This document shows positions 42,617 to 53,649 of a stretch of DNA of 64,000 nt, piece after piece. Each line of letters begins with the position of its first letter. Within the stretch, counting starts at the first letter, position 1. The stretch lies in assembly GCA_900320245.1 (NCBI GenBank), contig ONRP01000009.1, positions 1 to 64,000 on the forward strand, in the 5' to 3' direction. The position numbers and the translations under genes were made by a program. The stretch comes from an uncultured Prevotellaceae bacterium (GTDB lineage Bacteria > Bacteroidota > Bacteroidia > Bacteroidales > Muribaculaceae). The notes beneath the pieces are model-generated. The model did no database searches. It had not been told where the DNA came from and saw only the letters and a program-made list of their open reading frames with translations.

Positions 42617-42675
42617 GGTTGCGACATTCAGTCTTCAGGGGCGATATTTATATCTTTGATTTTTTTGCTCAGGGG

Positions 42676-43791
42676 TTAGTGGCGGGTGGTGAGGAGGTCG
42701 TGGACGGCGTTGGCAACGCGCATGAGGGTGCCGGCGGGGTCCATCGCCACGTCGGAGGGCAGGCCGTCGCTCACGGCGATGGCATCGACAAGTCCTGAAG
42801 CCTCCAGGTCAAAGTCAGGTGCTATCGTGCCGCAGACGGCAGCCACGGGGATATTGCGCTCACGGGCCATCGCAATGACGCAGCCGGGCCCCTTGCCCAT
42901 CAGCGTCTGACTGTCGAGGCGTCCCTCACCGGTGATGACCAGGTCGGCACCATCAAGGGCCTCGCACAAGCCTGCGCGCTGCAGCACATAGGGCCCTCCG
43001 GGTAGCAGTTCACAGTCCAGCAGATGCATCATCAGCGCCGGAATACCACCGGCAGCACCGCAGCCCGGCATAGATGCGATGTCCTTGCCCACGATGGAGG
43101 TGACATGCTCCATGGCCTGTTCCAACTGCTCGACCTGGGCGGGTGTTGCCCCCTTTTGCGGAGCAAAGACACGCGCCGTGCCACGCTCGCCGCACAGGGT
43201 GTTGTCCACGTCGGTCAACAGGGTGAAACGGCAGTCACGCACGGCCTGAGGCAGGCCTGCGGTGCCGATGTGCTCAATCTTGCCGAGCGATTCTCCGCAG
43301 GGAAACAGGTAACGGGAGTCGGCATCAAGGAATTCGGCGCCCAGAGCCGACAGGATGCCCATCGCCGCATCGCAGGTGGCCGAGCCTCCCAGACCCAAGA
43401 CGATGTGACGGCTGCCACGCTCCATCGCGTCGCGCATGACCAGGCCCGTGCCGTAGGTCGACGCCCGCATCACATCGCGCTGTGCATCGGCCAGCAACGA
43501 CAAACCGCTGGCTGCGGCTACCTCGATGAGGGTCGTGCCATCGTCACACATGAAATAAGATGCATTAACGGGCGGCAGTTGCAGCAGCGGGCCCATCGTG
43601 GGCATAGAGACCCATTGTCCCCGGCAAGCCGAAGCCAACACCACGGTCGTGCCGTCGCCACCGTCGGCGACAGGGACACGGCAGGCCGTCACGCCCTGCA
43701 GCGCAGCGAGGGCGTCAAATGCTGCATCGTTGAGTTGCTGAGACGTCGCCGAGCCCTTGAACTTATCAAATGCCAGGACGACGCGCATCAA
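42676..43791 (-). CDS. glxK: Glycerate kinase
   Basis: 371 aa of the GlxK/GarK family, which phosphorylates glycerate. Characteristic features: MRVVLAFDKFKGSATSQQLNDA, VADGGDGTT, the central GLGGSATCDAAMGILSALGA and C-terminal LVITGEGRLDSQTLMGKGPGCV. The length is normal. Its ATG overlaps the stop of the upstream lipoprotein gene by 4 nt (ATGA), so it is co-translated with a gene of apparently unrelated role. Confidence 0.93.
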   Translation of the reverse strand: MMRVVLAFDKFKGSATSQQLNDAAFDALAALQGVTACRVPVADGGDGTTVVLASACRGQWVSMPTMGPLLQLPPVNASYFMCDDGTTLIEVAAASGLSLLADAQRDVMRASTYGTGLVMRDAMERGSRHIVLGLGGSATCDAAMGILSALGAEFLDADSRYLFPCGESLGKIEHIGTAGLPQAVRDCRFTLLTDVDNTLCGERGTARVFAPQKGATPAQVEQLEQAMEHVTSIVGKDIASMPGCGAAGGIPALMMHLLDCELLPGGPYVLQRAGLCEALDGADLVITGEGRLDSQTLMGKGPGCVIAMARERNIPVAAVCGTIAPDFDLEASGLVDAIAVSDGLPSDVAMDPAGTLMRVANAVHDLLTTRH

Positions 43792-44675
43792 TTAATCTGG
43801 ACCACAAGGAAATTACTCTTCTCCCAGAACTTGTCGGGATTCAGGATCTTCAGGGTCTTGACATTGCCATGCTCCACAATCTCGTAGGAATCCTTGGGAT
43901 GGTTGGTCAAGACCTTTGCCTTCTTGCTGTGAAGGGGTATCTCGCTCAGGGTGCGGCGGTCGGCCTTGGTGAAATAGGCCATCTCGAAGTCTCCTTCAAG
44001 AATTTTGTCCTTGCGCATGAAACCCGTCTCGATGATTTTGTTCTTCTTGAGTTCCTTCTTGGAGCCGATGACATAGTAGCAGGCACTGAGGTTGTTCACC
44101 TCGGTGGTGAGTTTCTTGGTCTCCTGCTGTGCCTCTTCTTTCTCCTGGGTAACGGCCTTGTTGACTGTAGTGAGCGAGTCGACGCTCTGGTTCAGGTTCT
44201 TGATTTGGATATGTGCTGCCGCGAGTTGGTCGTTGAGGCGGCTGATGGTATTCTGCTGATCCTCGATCTGGCGCTTGAGGTTGGCAACCATGTTCTGCAT
44301 GTTCTTGTTGTAGTTGGTCGACTGCTTCAGCCTCCTCTCGAGTTGAGCCAGGCGGTTCTTGTACTCGATGATATCACGCTGAATCATCGCCATGTCTTCA
44401 CGCAACTGTTTCTTGCGGTCGGGGGTCTCGCTGCTGAGGTTGTTCACCGACACATAGTCTTCCATCTCCTTGATGCGCGCCATACCGTCCGAGATGTCCG
44501 ACATGAGTTCCATGAGGCTGTCCCTCTCGGCATTGGCCGTGTTAATGGAATCCTGCAGCACGGCATTGATGGAATCCTTGCGCTGGGCTTCGCGATCGGC
44601 CTCGTTGCCGCCGTGACAAGACGGCAACATGGAGAGCCCTCCGATTATCCATATAACATAAAGAATCTTTCTCAT
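43788..44675 (-). CDS. Coiled-coil lipoprotein (Cbp1-like?)
   Basis: 295 aa. Lipoprotein signal with lipobox LPSC near residue 20. A long coiled coil (about 25-195) has repeated QxxNTISRLNDQLAAA-type heptads. The C-terminal beta-like domain (about 198-295) contains SACYYVIGSKKELKKNKII and EIPLHSKKAKVLTNHP. The layout is the same as Bacteroidales proteins annotated as Cbp1-family collagen-binding adhesins; that name is from memory and functionally unproven. It could equally be an envelope-spacing lipoprotein. Confidence 0.65.
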   Translation of the reverse strand: MRKILYVIWIIGGLSMLPSCHGGNEADREAQRKDSINAVLQDSINTANAERDSLMELMSDISDGMARIKEMEDYVSVNNLSSETPDRKKQLREDMAMIQRDIIEYKNRLAQLERRLKQSTNYNKNMQNMVANLKRQIEDQQNTISRLNDQLAAAHIQIKNLNQSVDSLTTVNKAVTQEKEEAQQETKKLTTEVNNLSACYYVIGSKKELKKNKIIETGFMRKDKILEGDFEMAYFTKADRRTLSEIPLHSKKAKVLTNHPKDSYEIVEHGNVKTLKILNPDKFWEKSNFLVVQIN

Positions 44676-44741
44676 ACCTATTGCGTTTTAATTGTTTTCT
44701 TTAAATGTCAAGTGCTTGATTTACAGAATATTCAGTATTGC

Positions 44742-45476
44742 TTAAACTTTGGCGTTCTTTTGCTTAAAAGCGGCATACTTGTCCACCTTGGCCTGTGCCT
44801 CGGGCGGACGTCCAGCCACGATGATGACAATTTCGCCTCGAGGCTGATTGGCGGTGAAGTAGTCGACCAGTTCGCCCAGGGTGCCGTTGTGGGTGGTGTT
44901 GTGCAACTTGCTGATTTCGCGCACCACGCTTGCCTCGCGGTCAGGTCCGAAGGCCTCGGCAAACTGCTGCAGGGTCTTCAGCAGCCTGAGGGGCGACTCA
45001 TAGAAGACCATCGTCATGGTCATCTGCTTGAGTTCCTCGAGCCGCGTGGCACGGCCCTTCTTGGGCGGCAGGAAGCCTTCGAACACGAAGCGGTCGCACG
45101 GCAGTCCCGAGTTGACCAGCGCCGGCACAAAGGCCGTGGCACCCGGTAGGGTCTCCACCTCGATGCCCTGGCGCCTGCACTCGCGCGAGAGCAGGAATCC
45201 GGGGTCGCTGATGCCCGGTGTTCCCGCATCGCTGATGAGCGCCATGACGGCGCCATCGCTCAACTGTCGCACCACGGCATTGACGGCCTCGTGCTCATTG
45301 AACTTGTGGTGGCTGCGCATGGGCGTGGCAATGTCGAAGTGCTTGAGCAGCACTCCGCTGGTGCGCGTGTCCTCGGCAAGCACAATGTCGGCAGCCTTGA
45401 GGACCTCGACGGCCCTTGGGGTCATGTCGCCGAGGTTCCCCACAGGAGTGGGCACTATGTATAACTTGCCAGCCAT
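44742..45476 (-). CDS. rsmI: 16S rRNA (cytidine-1402-2'-O)-methyltransferase
   Basis: 244 aa tetrapyrrole-methylase-fold enzyme. Signatures: LYIVPTPVGNLGDMTPRA at the N-terminus, AEDTRTSGVLLKHF, SDAGTPGISDPG (SAM loop), LPGATAFVPALVNSGLP and FVFEGFLPPKKGR. The C-terminal part is slightly shorter than in E. coli. It methylates C1402 in the ribosomal decoding centre. Confidence 0.94.
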   Translation of the reverse strand: MAGKLYIVPTPVGNLGDMTPRAVEVLKAADIVLAEDTRTSGVLLKHFDIATPMRSHHKFNEHEAVNAVVRQLSDGAVMALISDAGTPGISDPGFLLSRECRRQGIEVETLPGATAFVPALVNSGLPCDRFVFEGFLPPKKGRATRLEELKQMTMTMVFYESPLRLLKTLQQFAEAFGPDREASVVREISKLHNTTHNGTLGELVDYFTANQPRGEIVIIVAGRPPEAQAKVDKYAAFKQKNAKV

Positions 45477-45494
45477 CGCAGTCAGGGGAAAATA

Positions 45495-46550
45495 TTACTT
45501 CTGGAAGTGGTTGCGCACGATAGCCATGAAGTCCTGCACGGCCTCGCTCTCGCGGTCCCAGTTGAGTTGGCTGTAGAAGTAGAGTTCGGCGTTGCCGTAA
45601 CTGTTCATCATCTCGATCTGCTCAATCGCGGTGTTCATCGCTCTTGCGCTCCCGGCAAACAGTTCGCGCTGGAAACGGAAGCGGTCGTTCAGCGAGAAGG
45701 CCTTACGGATATCCTTGGACAGGTGGCGCTGCAGTTTCTCGTCGACACGCAGGGGCTGTTCGTTCTCGGGTTCAAAGGGGTCTTCCACCTCGGGGAAATC
45801 GGTGGGAACCGGCGGCAGCGGCATCTCGTCCTCGGGTTCGAGCAGTTTGTCATCGGGCTCGATGAGTTCAGCGGGAATGCCTGGTTCGGCAACGGCCTCG
45901 GGAACGATTTCGGGATCGGGTTCGGGCACAGGCTCGTCGTTGAACAACTCATCGAGTGGGTCAATGGCGGGCGGCGTGACCTCGCTGTCCTTATCAGTGG
46001 CGGGAATGTTGACGTTTTCTTCTTCGGCAGGCTTAAATGCCGGAGGCGTCGGTGTGGGTTTGAACTCGGGAGGCGTTACCGCTGCGGGGGCTTCTTCCTC
46101 GTCCTCGGCCTCGATAAACTCGACGGTGATGTCATCGTCGGGTTCACGGTCGGCGACGGGCACCTCGTTCTTGTCTACCGGATCATGGCTCGGTTCCTGA
46201 TAGTCGAGAGAGAACACCTCTTTGAACTCCTCGCCATTGTCATGCTGCCAGGTCTCGTCGGCATCATAGTCGTCCTCGGGCAGGTGTTCCTGAGGCTCGG
46301 CGGCATCTTGGGGCTTTTCAGGCTCGGGAGCCTGGACATCCTCGGGAACGGCAGGAACCTCGGGGACCTGCTCGTCAGCGTCGTCGACAGGCAGCACCAC
46401 GCCGCACATGTCGGCCAGTTCGCGTACCTTGCGCTGGATTTTATTGGTAATGACCTCGGGTGTATTCTCCTCACCCAGACGGCGGGCGACGAGCATCAAT
46501 CCTTCAATCTCATAGACATGAGACAGCATTTTTTCAATCGACATATTCAT
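45495..46550 (-). CDS. Acidic protein of unknown function
   Basis: 351 aa. A short helical N-terminal domain (about 1-55: HVYEIEGLMLVARRL), a very acidic Pro/Glu/Asp-rich linker (about 57-260, with PxxEPE and DE runs) and a conserved-looking helical C-terminal domain (about 265-351: FSLNDRFRFQRELFAGSARA, then AIEQIEMMNSYGNAELYFYS). No signal peptide. The layout suggests two folded ends tethered by a flexible linker. It lies 18 nt upstream of rsmI and is likely co-transcribed. Function not recognised. Confidence 0.7.
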   Translation of the reverse strand: MNMSIEKMLSHVYEIEGLMLVARRLGEENTPEVITNKIQRKVRELADMCGVVLPVDDADEQVPEVPAVPEDVQAPEPEKPQDAAEPQEHLPEDDYDADETWQHDNGEEFKEVFSLDYQEPSHDPVDKNEVPVADREPDDDITVEFIEAEDEEEAPAAVTPPEFKPTPTPPAFKPAEEENVNIPATDKDSEVTPPAIDPLDELFNDEPVPEPDPEIVPEAVAEPGIPAELIEPDDKLLEPEDEMPLPPVPTDFPEVEDPFEPENEQPLRVDEKLQRHLSKDIRKAFSLNDRFRFQRELFAGSARAMNTAIEQIEMMNSYGNAELYFYSQLNWDRESEAVQDFMAIVRNHFQK

Positions 46551-46641
46551 AATCTTCTGTAGTATTGGGGCTTAGCGACAAGCGCCAAGGATTTGTTTTA
46601 CTATTAACCTACAAGTTTAGGTATTTTTTTTGAAACACCAA

Positions 46642-48081
46642 CTATATTCCGTCAAAAAGATTGCAAAGCAAGACTCCTATCTGCTCCTTTACATCGGCAT
46701 GTGAACAGTTGAAATTGTTGACCAGCACGGCAAAGGCATAGCGCGGTTTGTCGGCAGGATAGTAGCCCACAAAACACTGTACGTGCCTCATGCTGCCCGA
46801 CTTGAGGACGATGTTGCCGCTCAGCGGGTTGGACTTGAGCGTCCTGCCAACGCGGTCGGATGCGGTAGGCATCAGGTCACACAGGCGCACGCCGTCAAAT
46901 CGGCGGTCGGCCATCATCGTGAGCATGTCGCCGAAGAAGTTGACCGAGGCCTTGTTACCCCTTGCCAGACCGCTGCCGTCACGCATAAACAGGGGGTCGG
47001 TATCGATGCCCTGCTGCCTGAGCCAGCGTTCCACGGCCTCGACGCCAACAGAGTCCAGGTTGCTGGTCATCGCTTCCTTGCCCTTGAGTTCCCAGTCACG
47101 TGCGCCGATGGCCCGCAGCAGCGAGTGGGCAAACATATTGTCGCTGCGGTCGAGCAGCGAGGTGATGATTTCGGTCAGTTCGGGTGACTTGTGCAGCACG
47201 AGCAGCGAGCGCTCAGCCGCCATGGCACCGTCGTAGGCATCGGGGACGTTGTCATAACGGATGTCGCTGCGCAGCAGTGCGCGCTCCAGGCTGTCGACGA
47301 GCATGGGTGCCGGCGTGGGATTGGCATAGGTGCTGCGGTAGGACTTGGTCGACGAGACATCGCCAGTGAGCACCAGTGCGGGCACGCTGTAGTCCATGTA
47401 GGGCGTGATGGCGTTGCGACCGCGGCTGGAGCGGCAACGGCTGATGATCTGCAGCCCCGGCACTGGCGGCGTTACCGACTGCTGCGTGATGCGTCCGCGC
47501 GAGTCGATGGTGAACGAGGCGTTCATCACGTTGTCATGGAAATTCAGGGCATGGACCGCTGCGCCATAGGCGTAGGCCAGGTCGCCCACGTCCCAATCCA
47601 AGTCATAGTAGGGGTATCCGTAGTAACTGTCATCGCCGATGACCGCACCCTTGACGCGCGTGATGCCTCGTGCACGCAGAGCGTTGATTATCTCATCGAC
47701 GATGTTGGCCTGATTGGGCAGGTTCACCGAGCCCAGCGTGGGGTCTCCCATGCCGCGCACGATGATGTTGCCCGTGAAGCAGCCGTCGCTGACCTCGCCG
47801 TCAAGATAGACCGGTGTCTCAAAGCGGTAATGTGGTCCCAAGAGACCCAAGGCTGCCGACGAGATCACCGTCTTCATCGTCGATGCAGTGATGTTGGACT
47901 GGTCAGGACGGTAGGAGGCAATGGTCTTGGCCGAATCGAGGTCGATGACCGTCACGCCCACTGACGCGTAGCGCAGGGTGCTGTGTGATACAAACAGGTC
48001 GACTGCCTCCTGGGCTGTATAGGCCATTGCAGGCAGGGCGGCGGCAATCGCCAACAGTATTGAAAGAACCGTTTTCTTCAT
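46642..48081 (-). CDS. dacB: D-alanyl-D-alanine carboxypeptidase/endopeptidase, PBP4 type
   Basis: 479 aa periplasmic peptidase S13. Signal peptide at about 1-20. The catalytic SxxK is in ASTMKTV near residue 68, SDN in LDRSDNMF near 312, and KSG in VLKSGSMRHV near 437, so all three motifs are present. The insert domain between motif 1 and 2 is typical for PBP4. It trims and cleaves peptidoglycan cross-links. Confidence 0.92.
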   Translation of the reverse strand: MKKTVLSILLAIAAALPAMAYTAQEAVDLFVSHSTLRYASVGVTVIDLDSAKTIASYRPDQSNITASTMKTVISSAALGLLGPHYRFETPVYLDGEVSDGCFTGNIIVRGMGDPTLGSVNLPNQANIVDEIINALRARGITRVKGAVIGDDSYYGYPYYDLDWDVGDLAYAYGAAVHALNFHDNVMNASFTIDSRGRITQQSVTPPVPGLQIISRCRSSRGRNAITPYMDYSVPALVLTGDVSSTKSYRSTYANPTPAPMLVDSLERALLRSDIRYDNVPDAYDGAMAAERSLLVLHKSPELTEIITSLLDRSDNMFAHSLLRAIGARDWELKGKEAMTSNLDSVGVEAVERWLRQQGIDTDPLFMRDGSGLARGNKASVNFFGDMLTMMADRRFDGVRLCDLMPTASDRVGRTLKSNPLSGNIVLKSGSMRHVQCFVGYYPADKPRYAFAVLVNNFNCSHADVKEQIGVLLCNLFDGI

Positions 48082-48102
48082 TGTACTCTTGATGATAATT
48101 AA

Positions 48103-48444
48103 CTAATGTCGGTCGTGAAGACGCCGGCGACGCATGTAGCGTACCCACGCGTAATGGGGGCGGCTGGACAGGTAGGACAGGTTGCGCTGGTTGCTGTGCG
48201 CCTCACGCTCGAACGAGATGTTGCGGTAGGCATTGCCACGCATGCACAGCCTGATCAGCCACTCCACCACATAGGCCAAGTAAAAGAACACGAACAGCAT
48301 CTCGCGCTGCTGAGCAGTGTGGATGCGCTCGTGATTGATCAGTTCATTGCTCAGGTACACCCCGGGGTGGACAAACATCACCCCCAACAGGTTGATGGCT
48401 GAGTATCCCTTGAACGGCAAATATCTGGACCGGATGATCTTCAC
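48103..48444 (-). CDS. Small HExxH-containing membrane-associated protein
   Basis: 113 aa. A zinc-protease-like HERIH motif (in LINHERIHTAQQREML, about residue 38) is followed by a hydrophobic helix (about 46-66) and, 30 residues after, EREAHSNQ, whose Glu could be the third ligand as in gluzincins. A basic C-terminus (YMRRRRLHDRH) ends the chain. The family is common in Bacteroidota as a hypothetical protein. Protease activity is inference. Confidence 0.6.
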   Translation of the reverse strand: MKIIRSRYLPFKGYSAINLLGVMFVHPGVYLSNELINHERIHTAQQREMLFVFFYLAYVVEWLIRLCMRGNAYRNISFEREAHSNQRNLSYLSSRPHYAWVRYMRRRRLHDRH

Positions 48445-48449
48445 AGCGG

Positions 48450-48457
48450 CAAAGGTA
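48450..48457 (-). promoter_or_regulatory. -7 box for the HExxH gene
   Basis: TACCTTTG on the minus strand immediately upstream of the ATG (5 nt), implying an almost leaderless transcript or a slightly later start codon. Confidence 0.5.
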
Positions 48458-48583
48458 CAACATTTTTCGCATTCCCCCGCACCGCACCTGTTAAAGACCC
48501 TAAACGCAGTTACAGATGCGATGTAAAGAGGTCCAAATCAGCCCAAAAAGCATAAGAAAAATGCGAAAAAATATGACAATGTA

Positions 48584-48613
48584 TTGCAAATTAGCCATTT
48601 TAGCGTATCTTTG
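48584..48613 (+). promoter_or_regulatory. Promoter for the 192-aa membrane protein
   Basis: TTG at 48584-48586, a 19-nt spacer and TATCTTTG at 48606-48613, about 46 nt before the ATG. Confidence 0.7.
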
Positions 48614-48659
48614 CGCAATCGATAGCAATTTTTGACCTGAAAAAGATTCAGATAACACT

Positions 48660-49238
48660 ATGACTAAGAAGGTTTTAAGAGTATTAGCATTATCGCTGCT
48701 CTATGTACTGGCATTTTTTATAGTCGAGGTAGCGGGCTGGTTCCATCCCTACGCTTGGACCTACGCCGCAGTTCCCGCCGCAGTCATCGCCGCCTGGCCC
48801 TATTTCAAGTTGTGCCAGCGCTATCCCATTCCCGGCATGGCCATGTTGTGCGCCGTGATGCTCCTGCTCTTGAATTTCATCCTCGGCCAGGGTCATGAAT
48901 TCCTGGCTCTGGGTTGCTTCATCTTTGGCTTTATCGCCGAGGGCCTTCGCAAACTCTTCGGCAACTGCCGCGGCCGCTGGGGTGTCATCAGCAGTTATGC
49001 CGTGATGTCGCTTATCCCGTTCTCCAAGACCTGTGTGCTGTGGATTGACTACGACACGGTGCTGGACATGGACATCAACAACATGCGTGACATCTACTAC
49101 GCCTCGATGGGCCGCATGCTCTCGTGGTCGATGCTCGGCACGATGATTGTCATCACCCTGGTGCTGGCCGTGCTGACGATGTGGGTGCTGACGCTTCACT
49201 GGCGTCCCCGCGACAAGTACGAGGTGTTCCAGTCCTGA
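48660..49238 (+). CDS. MptD/Trep_Strep-like integral membrane protein
   Basis: 192 aa with about five transmembrane helices (roughly 7-27, 33-50, 60-76, 80-98, 150-180). The order of segments (GHEFLALGCFIFGFIAEGLRK, in parts; SYAVMSLIPFS; YYASMGRMLSWSMLG) resembles the Trep_Strep/MptD group of putative ECF-transporter substrate-binding subunits. No ATPase genes are beside it here, so transport is inference. Confidence 0.5.
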   Translation: MTKKVLRVLALSLLYVLAFFIVEVAGWFHPYAWTYAAVPAAVIAAWPYFKLCQRYPIPGMAMLCAVMLLLLNFILGQGHEFLALGCFIFGFIAEGLRKLFGNCRGRWGVISSYAVMSLIPFSKTCVLWIDYDTVLDMDINNMRDIYYASMGRMLSWSMLGTMIVITLVLAVLTMWVLTLHWRPRDKYEVFQS

Positions 49239-49295
49239 CCTCTCCTTGCGATTAAGCCCCACGACCCGCTTACCATAGCAGAGGAAAAAAAATCA

Positions 49296-49329
49296 CGAGC
49301 CTCGACCGTCAATCGACGATCGGGGCTCG
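49296..49329. terminator. Bidirectional terminator
   Basis: CGAGCCTCG/CGGGGCTCG stem with one wobble and a partly paired loop, AT-rich on both sides. It lies between the convergent membrane-protein and dehydratase genes. Confidence 0.8.
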
Positions 49330-49360
49330 CTTTATTTTCATCGGAAACCGGCAGTTGCGG

Positions 49361-51349
<1,989 letters not shown>

Positions 51350-51441
51350 CTCTTGTGTCTAATTTCTCAAGGGGCGGGACGGTTTCTTTCCCGCCATTTT
51401 CATGCCCCTGCAGCCCCACGGACTGCATAGCATTGAACATG

Positions 51442-51449
51442 CAAAATTA
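51442..51449 (-). promoter_or_regulatory. -7 box for the dehydratase gene
   Basis: TAATTTTG followed by CATG on the minus strand, leaving a leader of about 90 nt. The leader contains a GGCGGGA/TCCCGCC hairpin (about 51375-51394), a possible attenuation structure. Confidence 0.55.
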
Positions 51450-51623
51450 AGTAAAATCTGTAAATAAACAACAATTATCTCCAAAAAAGCACGGACGACC
51501 CACCAGCGGTTGAATAAAAAATGAGGGTCCACCGTACTAAATATAACTGCCATTGCCGCTGAAAATAAAGATGGTAACAAAAAAATGTGCTGCCAAATTC
51601 GGCACTATTAAATAGAAAATGTC

Positions 51624-51631
51624 TAACTTTG
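51624..51631 (+). promoter_or_regulatory. -7 box fixing the start of the PCMD lipoprotein gene
   Basis: TAACTTTG followed by C. It lies inside the longest possible reading frame (ATG at 51619), so the start must be the ATG at 51658. Confidence 0.65.
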
Positions 51632-51657
51632 CAGGTTTGAAAGAAATATCCATCTGT

Positions 51658-52827
51658 ATGACTCGATATAACACGACATATAAGCACCTGTGCATCAGCC
51701 TGATGTCCATCGCATTGACACTGTTGAGCACGGGTTGTGGCGAGGAACCCGACTTCTGCGAGGCCGACATCGAGACGGCAACGCTGCACGTTGGTGCCCC
51801 CGAAGCCTTTTTCTATCAACTCACCGACTCGACGCAGACTGTGCTCTCGACCGACACGGCCATCGTGTTTGTCGTTCGCGGCAATGCCGACGTGACGTCG
51901 CTGAGCCCCGAGTTTACCCTCTCGCCCTGTGCGACCGTGAGTCCCGCCAGCGGCAGCACCCACGACTTCAGCCAGGGCCCTGTGCTCTACACCGTGACGT
52001 CGCAGGACGGTCGCTGGACCCGCCGCTACAGCGTGAGTGTCGTCCCGACGACCCATGAGGTAGCCGACACGACGTGCTATGACTTTGAGCACTTCGAACT
52101 GGAGACTGCCAACCAGCGCTACTACACGTGGCACAACGTACTGGCCGACGGCTCCCTGGGCAACGACTGGTCAACGGCCAATGCGGGTTACCGCATCTCG
52201 ATGAGCACGGCCCAGCCCATGGACTACCCCACCACCCCGCTGCTGCAGGGCTATGACGGTGCCGGCGTGTGCCTGCGCACGTGTGACACGGGTCCCTTCG
52301 GCAAGATGGCCAACAAGCGCCTGGCTGCCGGCAACCTGTTCCTGGGCACGTTTGACATCGCCATCGCGATGAGCGACCACCTGCACGCTACCCGTTTCGG
52401 CATCCCGTTCACCGGCAAACCCGCGCGTTTCACGGGCTACTACACCTACGAACCCGGACCGACGGTGCAGGACTTCTACGGCAACCCCATCGTGGGGCGT
52501 GTTGACTCGGCCGACGTCTATGCCGTGTTCTACCGCAACCACAATGCTGCCGGCGACGAGGTGACGCTCTACGGCGACGACGTGCTGTCGAGCAGCCAGA
52601 TTGTGGCAATCGCCGACCTGGGCTACGTCACGCCCACGACGACGTGGACGGCATGGGACGTTGAATTTGTCTATCGTGAGCCTATCGACGAGCAGTTGCT
52701 GGCCAACCGCGGCTACAGCCTGGCCATCGTCTTCTCGTCGAGTTCCGGCGGCGGTGACTTTATCGGCGCCATCGGCAGCCGGCTGTGTGTGGACAAAGTA
52801 AGACTCATCTGCACGCGCGAGGAATAA
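51658..52827 (+). CDS. PCMD-domain lipoprotein
   Basis: 389 aa from the ATG at 51658. Lipoprotein signal ends LLSTGC (about residue 24). A short Ig-like region (about 30-130: VVRGNADVTSLSPEFTLSP, in parts) is followed by a PCMD (putative carbohydrate metabolism) domain, about 135-389, with FGIPFTGKPARFTGYYTYEPG and VSYADVYAVF-like segments and SYSLAIVFSSSSGGGDFIGA in similar form. Head of a co-directional surface cluster with an outer-membrane barrel and two dockerin proteins. The ligand is unknown. Confidence 0.8.
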   Translation: MTRYNTTYKHLCISLMSIALTLLSTGCGEEPDFCEADIETATLHVGAPEAFFYQLTDSTQTVLSTDTAIVFVVRGNADVTSLSPEFTLSPCATVSPASGSTHDFSQGPVLYTVTSQDGRWTRRYSVSVVPTTHEVADTTCYDFEHFELETANQRYYTWHNVLADGSLGNDWSTANAGYRISMSTAQPMDYPTTPLLQGYDGAGVCLRTCDTGPFGKMANKRLAAGNLFLGTFDIAIAMSDHLHATRFGIPFTGKPARFTGYYTYEPGPTVQDFYGNPIVGRVDSADVYAVFYRNHNAAGDEVTLYGDDVLSSSQIVAIADLGYVTPTTTWTAWDVEFVYREPIDEQLLANRGYSLAIVFSSSSGGGDFIGAIGSRLCVDKVRLICTREE

Positions 52828-52844
52828 CAGTAGCAACCAACCCA

Positions 52845-53606
52845 ATGAATCCAATGACTACAATCAATAGAATCATAACCATCCTGCTATTTGCCGCCAT
52901 CACCGTCGGCAGCCATGCTACGGTGCTCGACAGCCTGAGTCTGGATGTGCGTGTGGGCTATGCCTTGGGAGGCACGATACCCACCTCGATGACCAACAAC
53001 ATACGCCACATCAACAGTTTCAACCCCGGTTTCAACTTCACCGTGGCCGCCGAGACCTCCTATCCGCTCAACCAGCGATGGGCGCTGCACTCAGGACTGC
53101 GTTTTGAACTGGGAGGCATGGACGTGGACAGCCGTGTCAAGAACTACGACATCGAGGTCGTGCGCGGCGAAGAGTCGCTCAAGGGTATCTTCAACGGCAA
53201 CGTGCGCATCAAGTCCGCCCAACGCCGCATCACCCTGCCCATCCAGGCGTCCTACAGCATCAATAACCGATGGAGCCTGCGCGGCGGCCTGTTCATGGCA
53301 TGGCTCATGAACCGCAAGTTCTGGGGATGGGCCTATGACGGCTACCTGCGCGAGGGTACTCCCGTGGGCGCCAAGATCGAGATGGGCACCGAGCCCGGCG
53401 AGCGCGGCGACTTTGACTTCGACGCTAACATGCGCCACATGCAGTGGGGCCTCGACGTCGGTGCCGACTTCCAGTTCCACCGCCGCTGGGGAGCCTTCGC
53501 CGAACTGACCTACGGCCTGAGCGGCCTGTTCAAGAGCGACTTCCACTCTGTACAGACCCTGCGCCCCATGTACGGCAGCATAGGCATCATCTACCGCATC
53601 AAATAA
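52845..53606 (+). CDS. Outer-membrane beta-barrel protein (porin/PorT-like)
   Basis: 253 aa from the ATG at 52845, 17 nt after the PCMD gene. Signal peptide at about 1-26 (ending GSHAT). The rest alternates amphipathic strands: LDVRVGYALGG, FNFTVAAETSYPLNQRWALHSGLRFEL (in parts), LPIQASYSINNRWSLRGGLF, WGLDVGADFQFHRRWGAFAELTYGLSGLF (in parts), ending in GIIYRIK. This is a typical eight-strand outer_membrane_beta-barrel layout. Probably an envelope partner for the surrounding surface proteins. Confidence 0.82.
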   Translation: MNPMTTINRIITILLFAAITVGSHATVLDSLSLDVRVGYALGGTIPTSMTNNIRHINSFNPGFNFTVAAETSYPLNQRWALHSGLRFELGGMDVDSRVKNYDIEVVRGEESLKGIFNGNVRIKSAQRRITLPIQASYSINNRWSLRGGLFMAWLMNRKFWGWAYDGYLREGTPVGAKIEMGTEPGERGDFDFDANMRHMQWGLDVGADFQFHRRWGAFAELTYGLSGLFKSDFHSVQTLRPMYGSIGIIYRIK

Positions 53607-53649
53607 TTCAAGTCTAAAAAATACAATACATTATACAATAGTAACAACA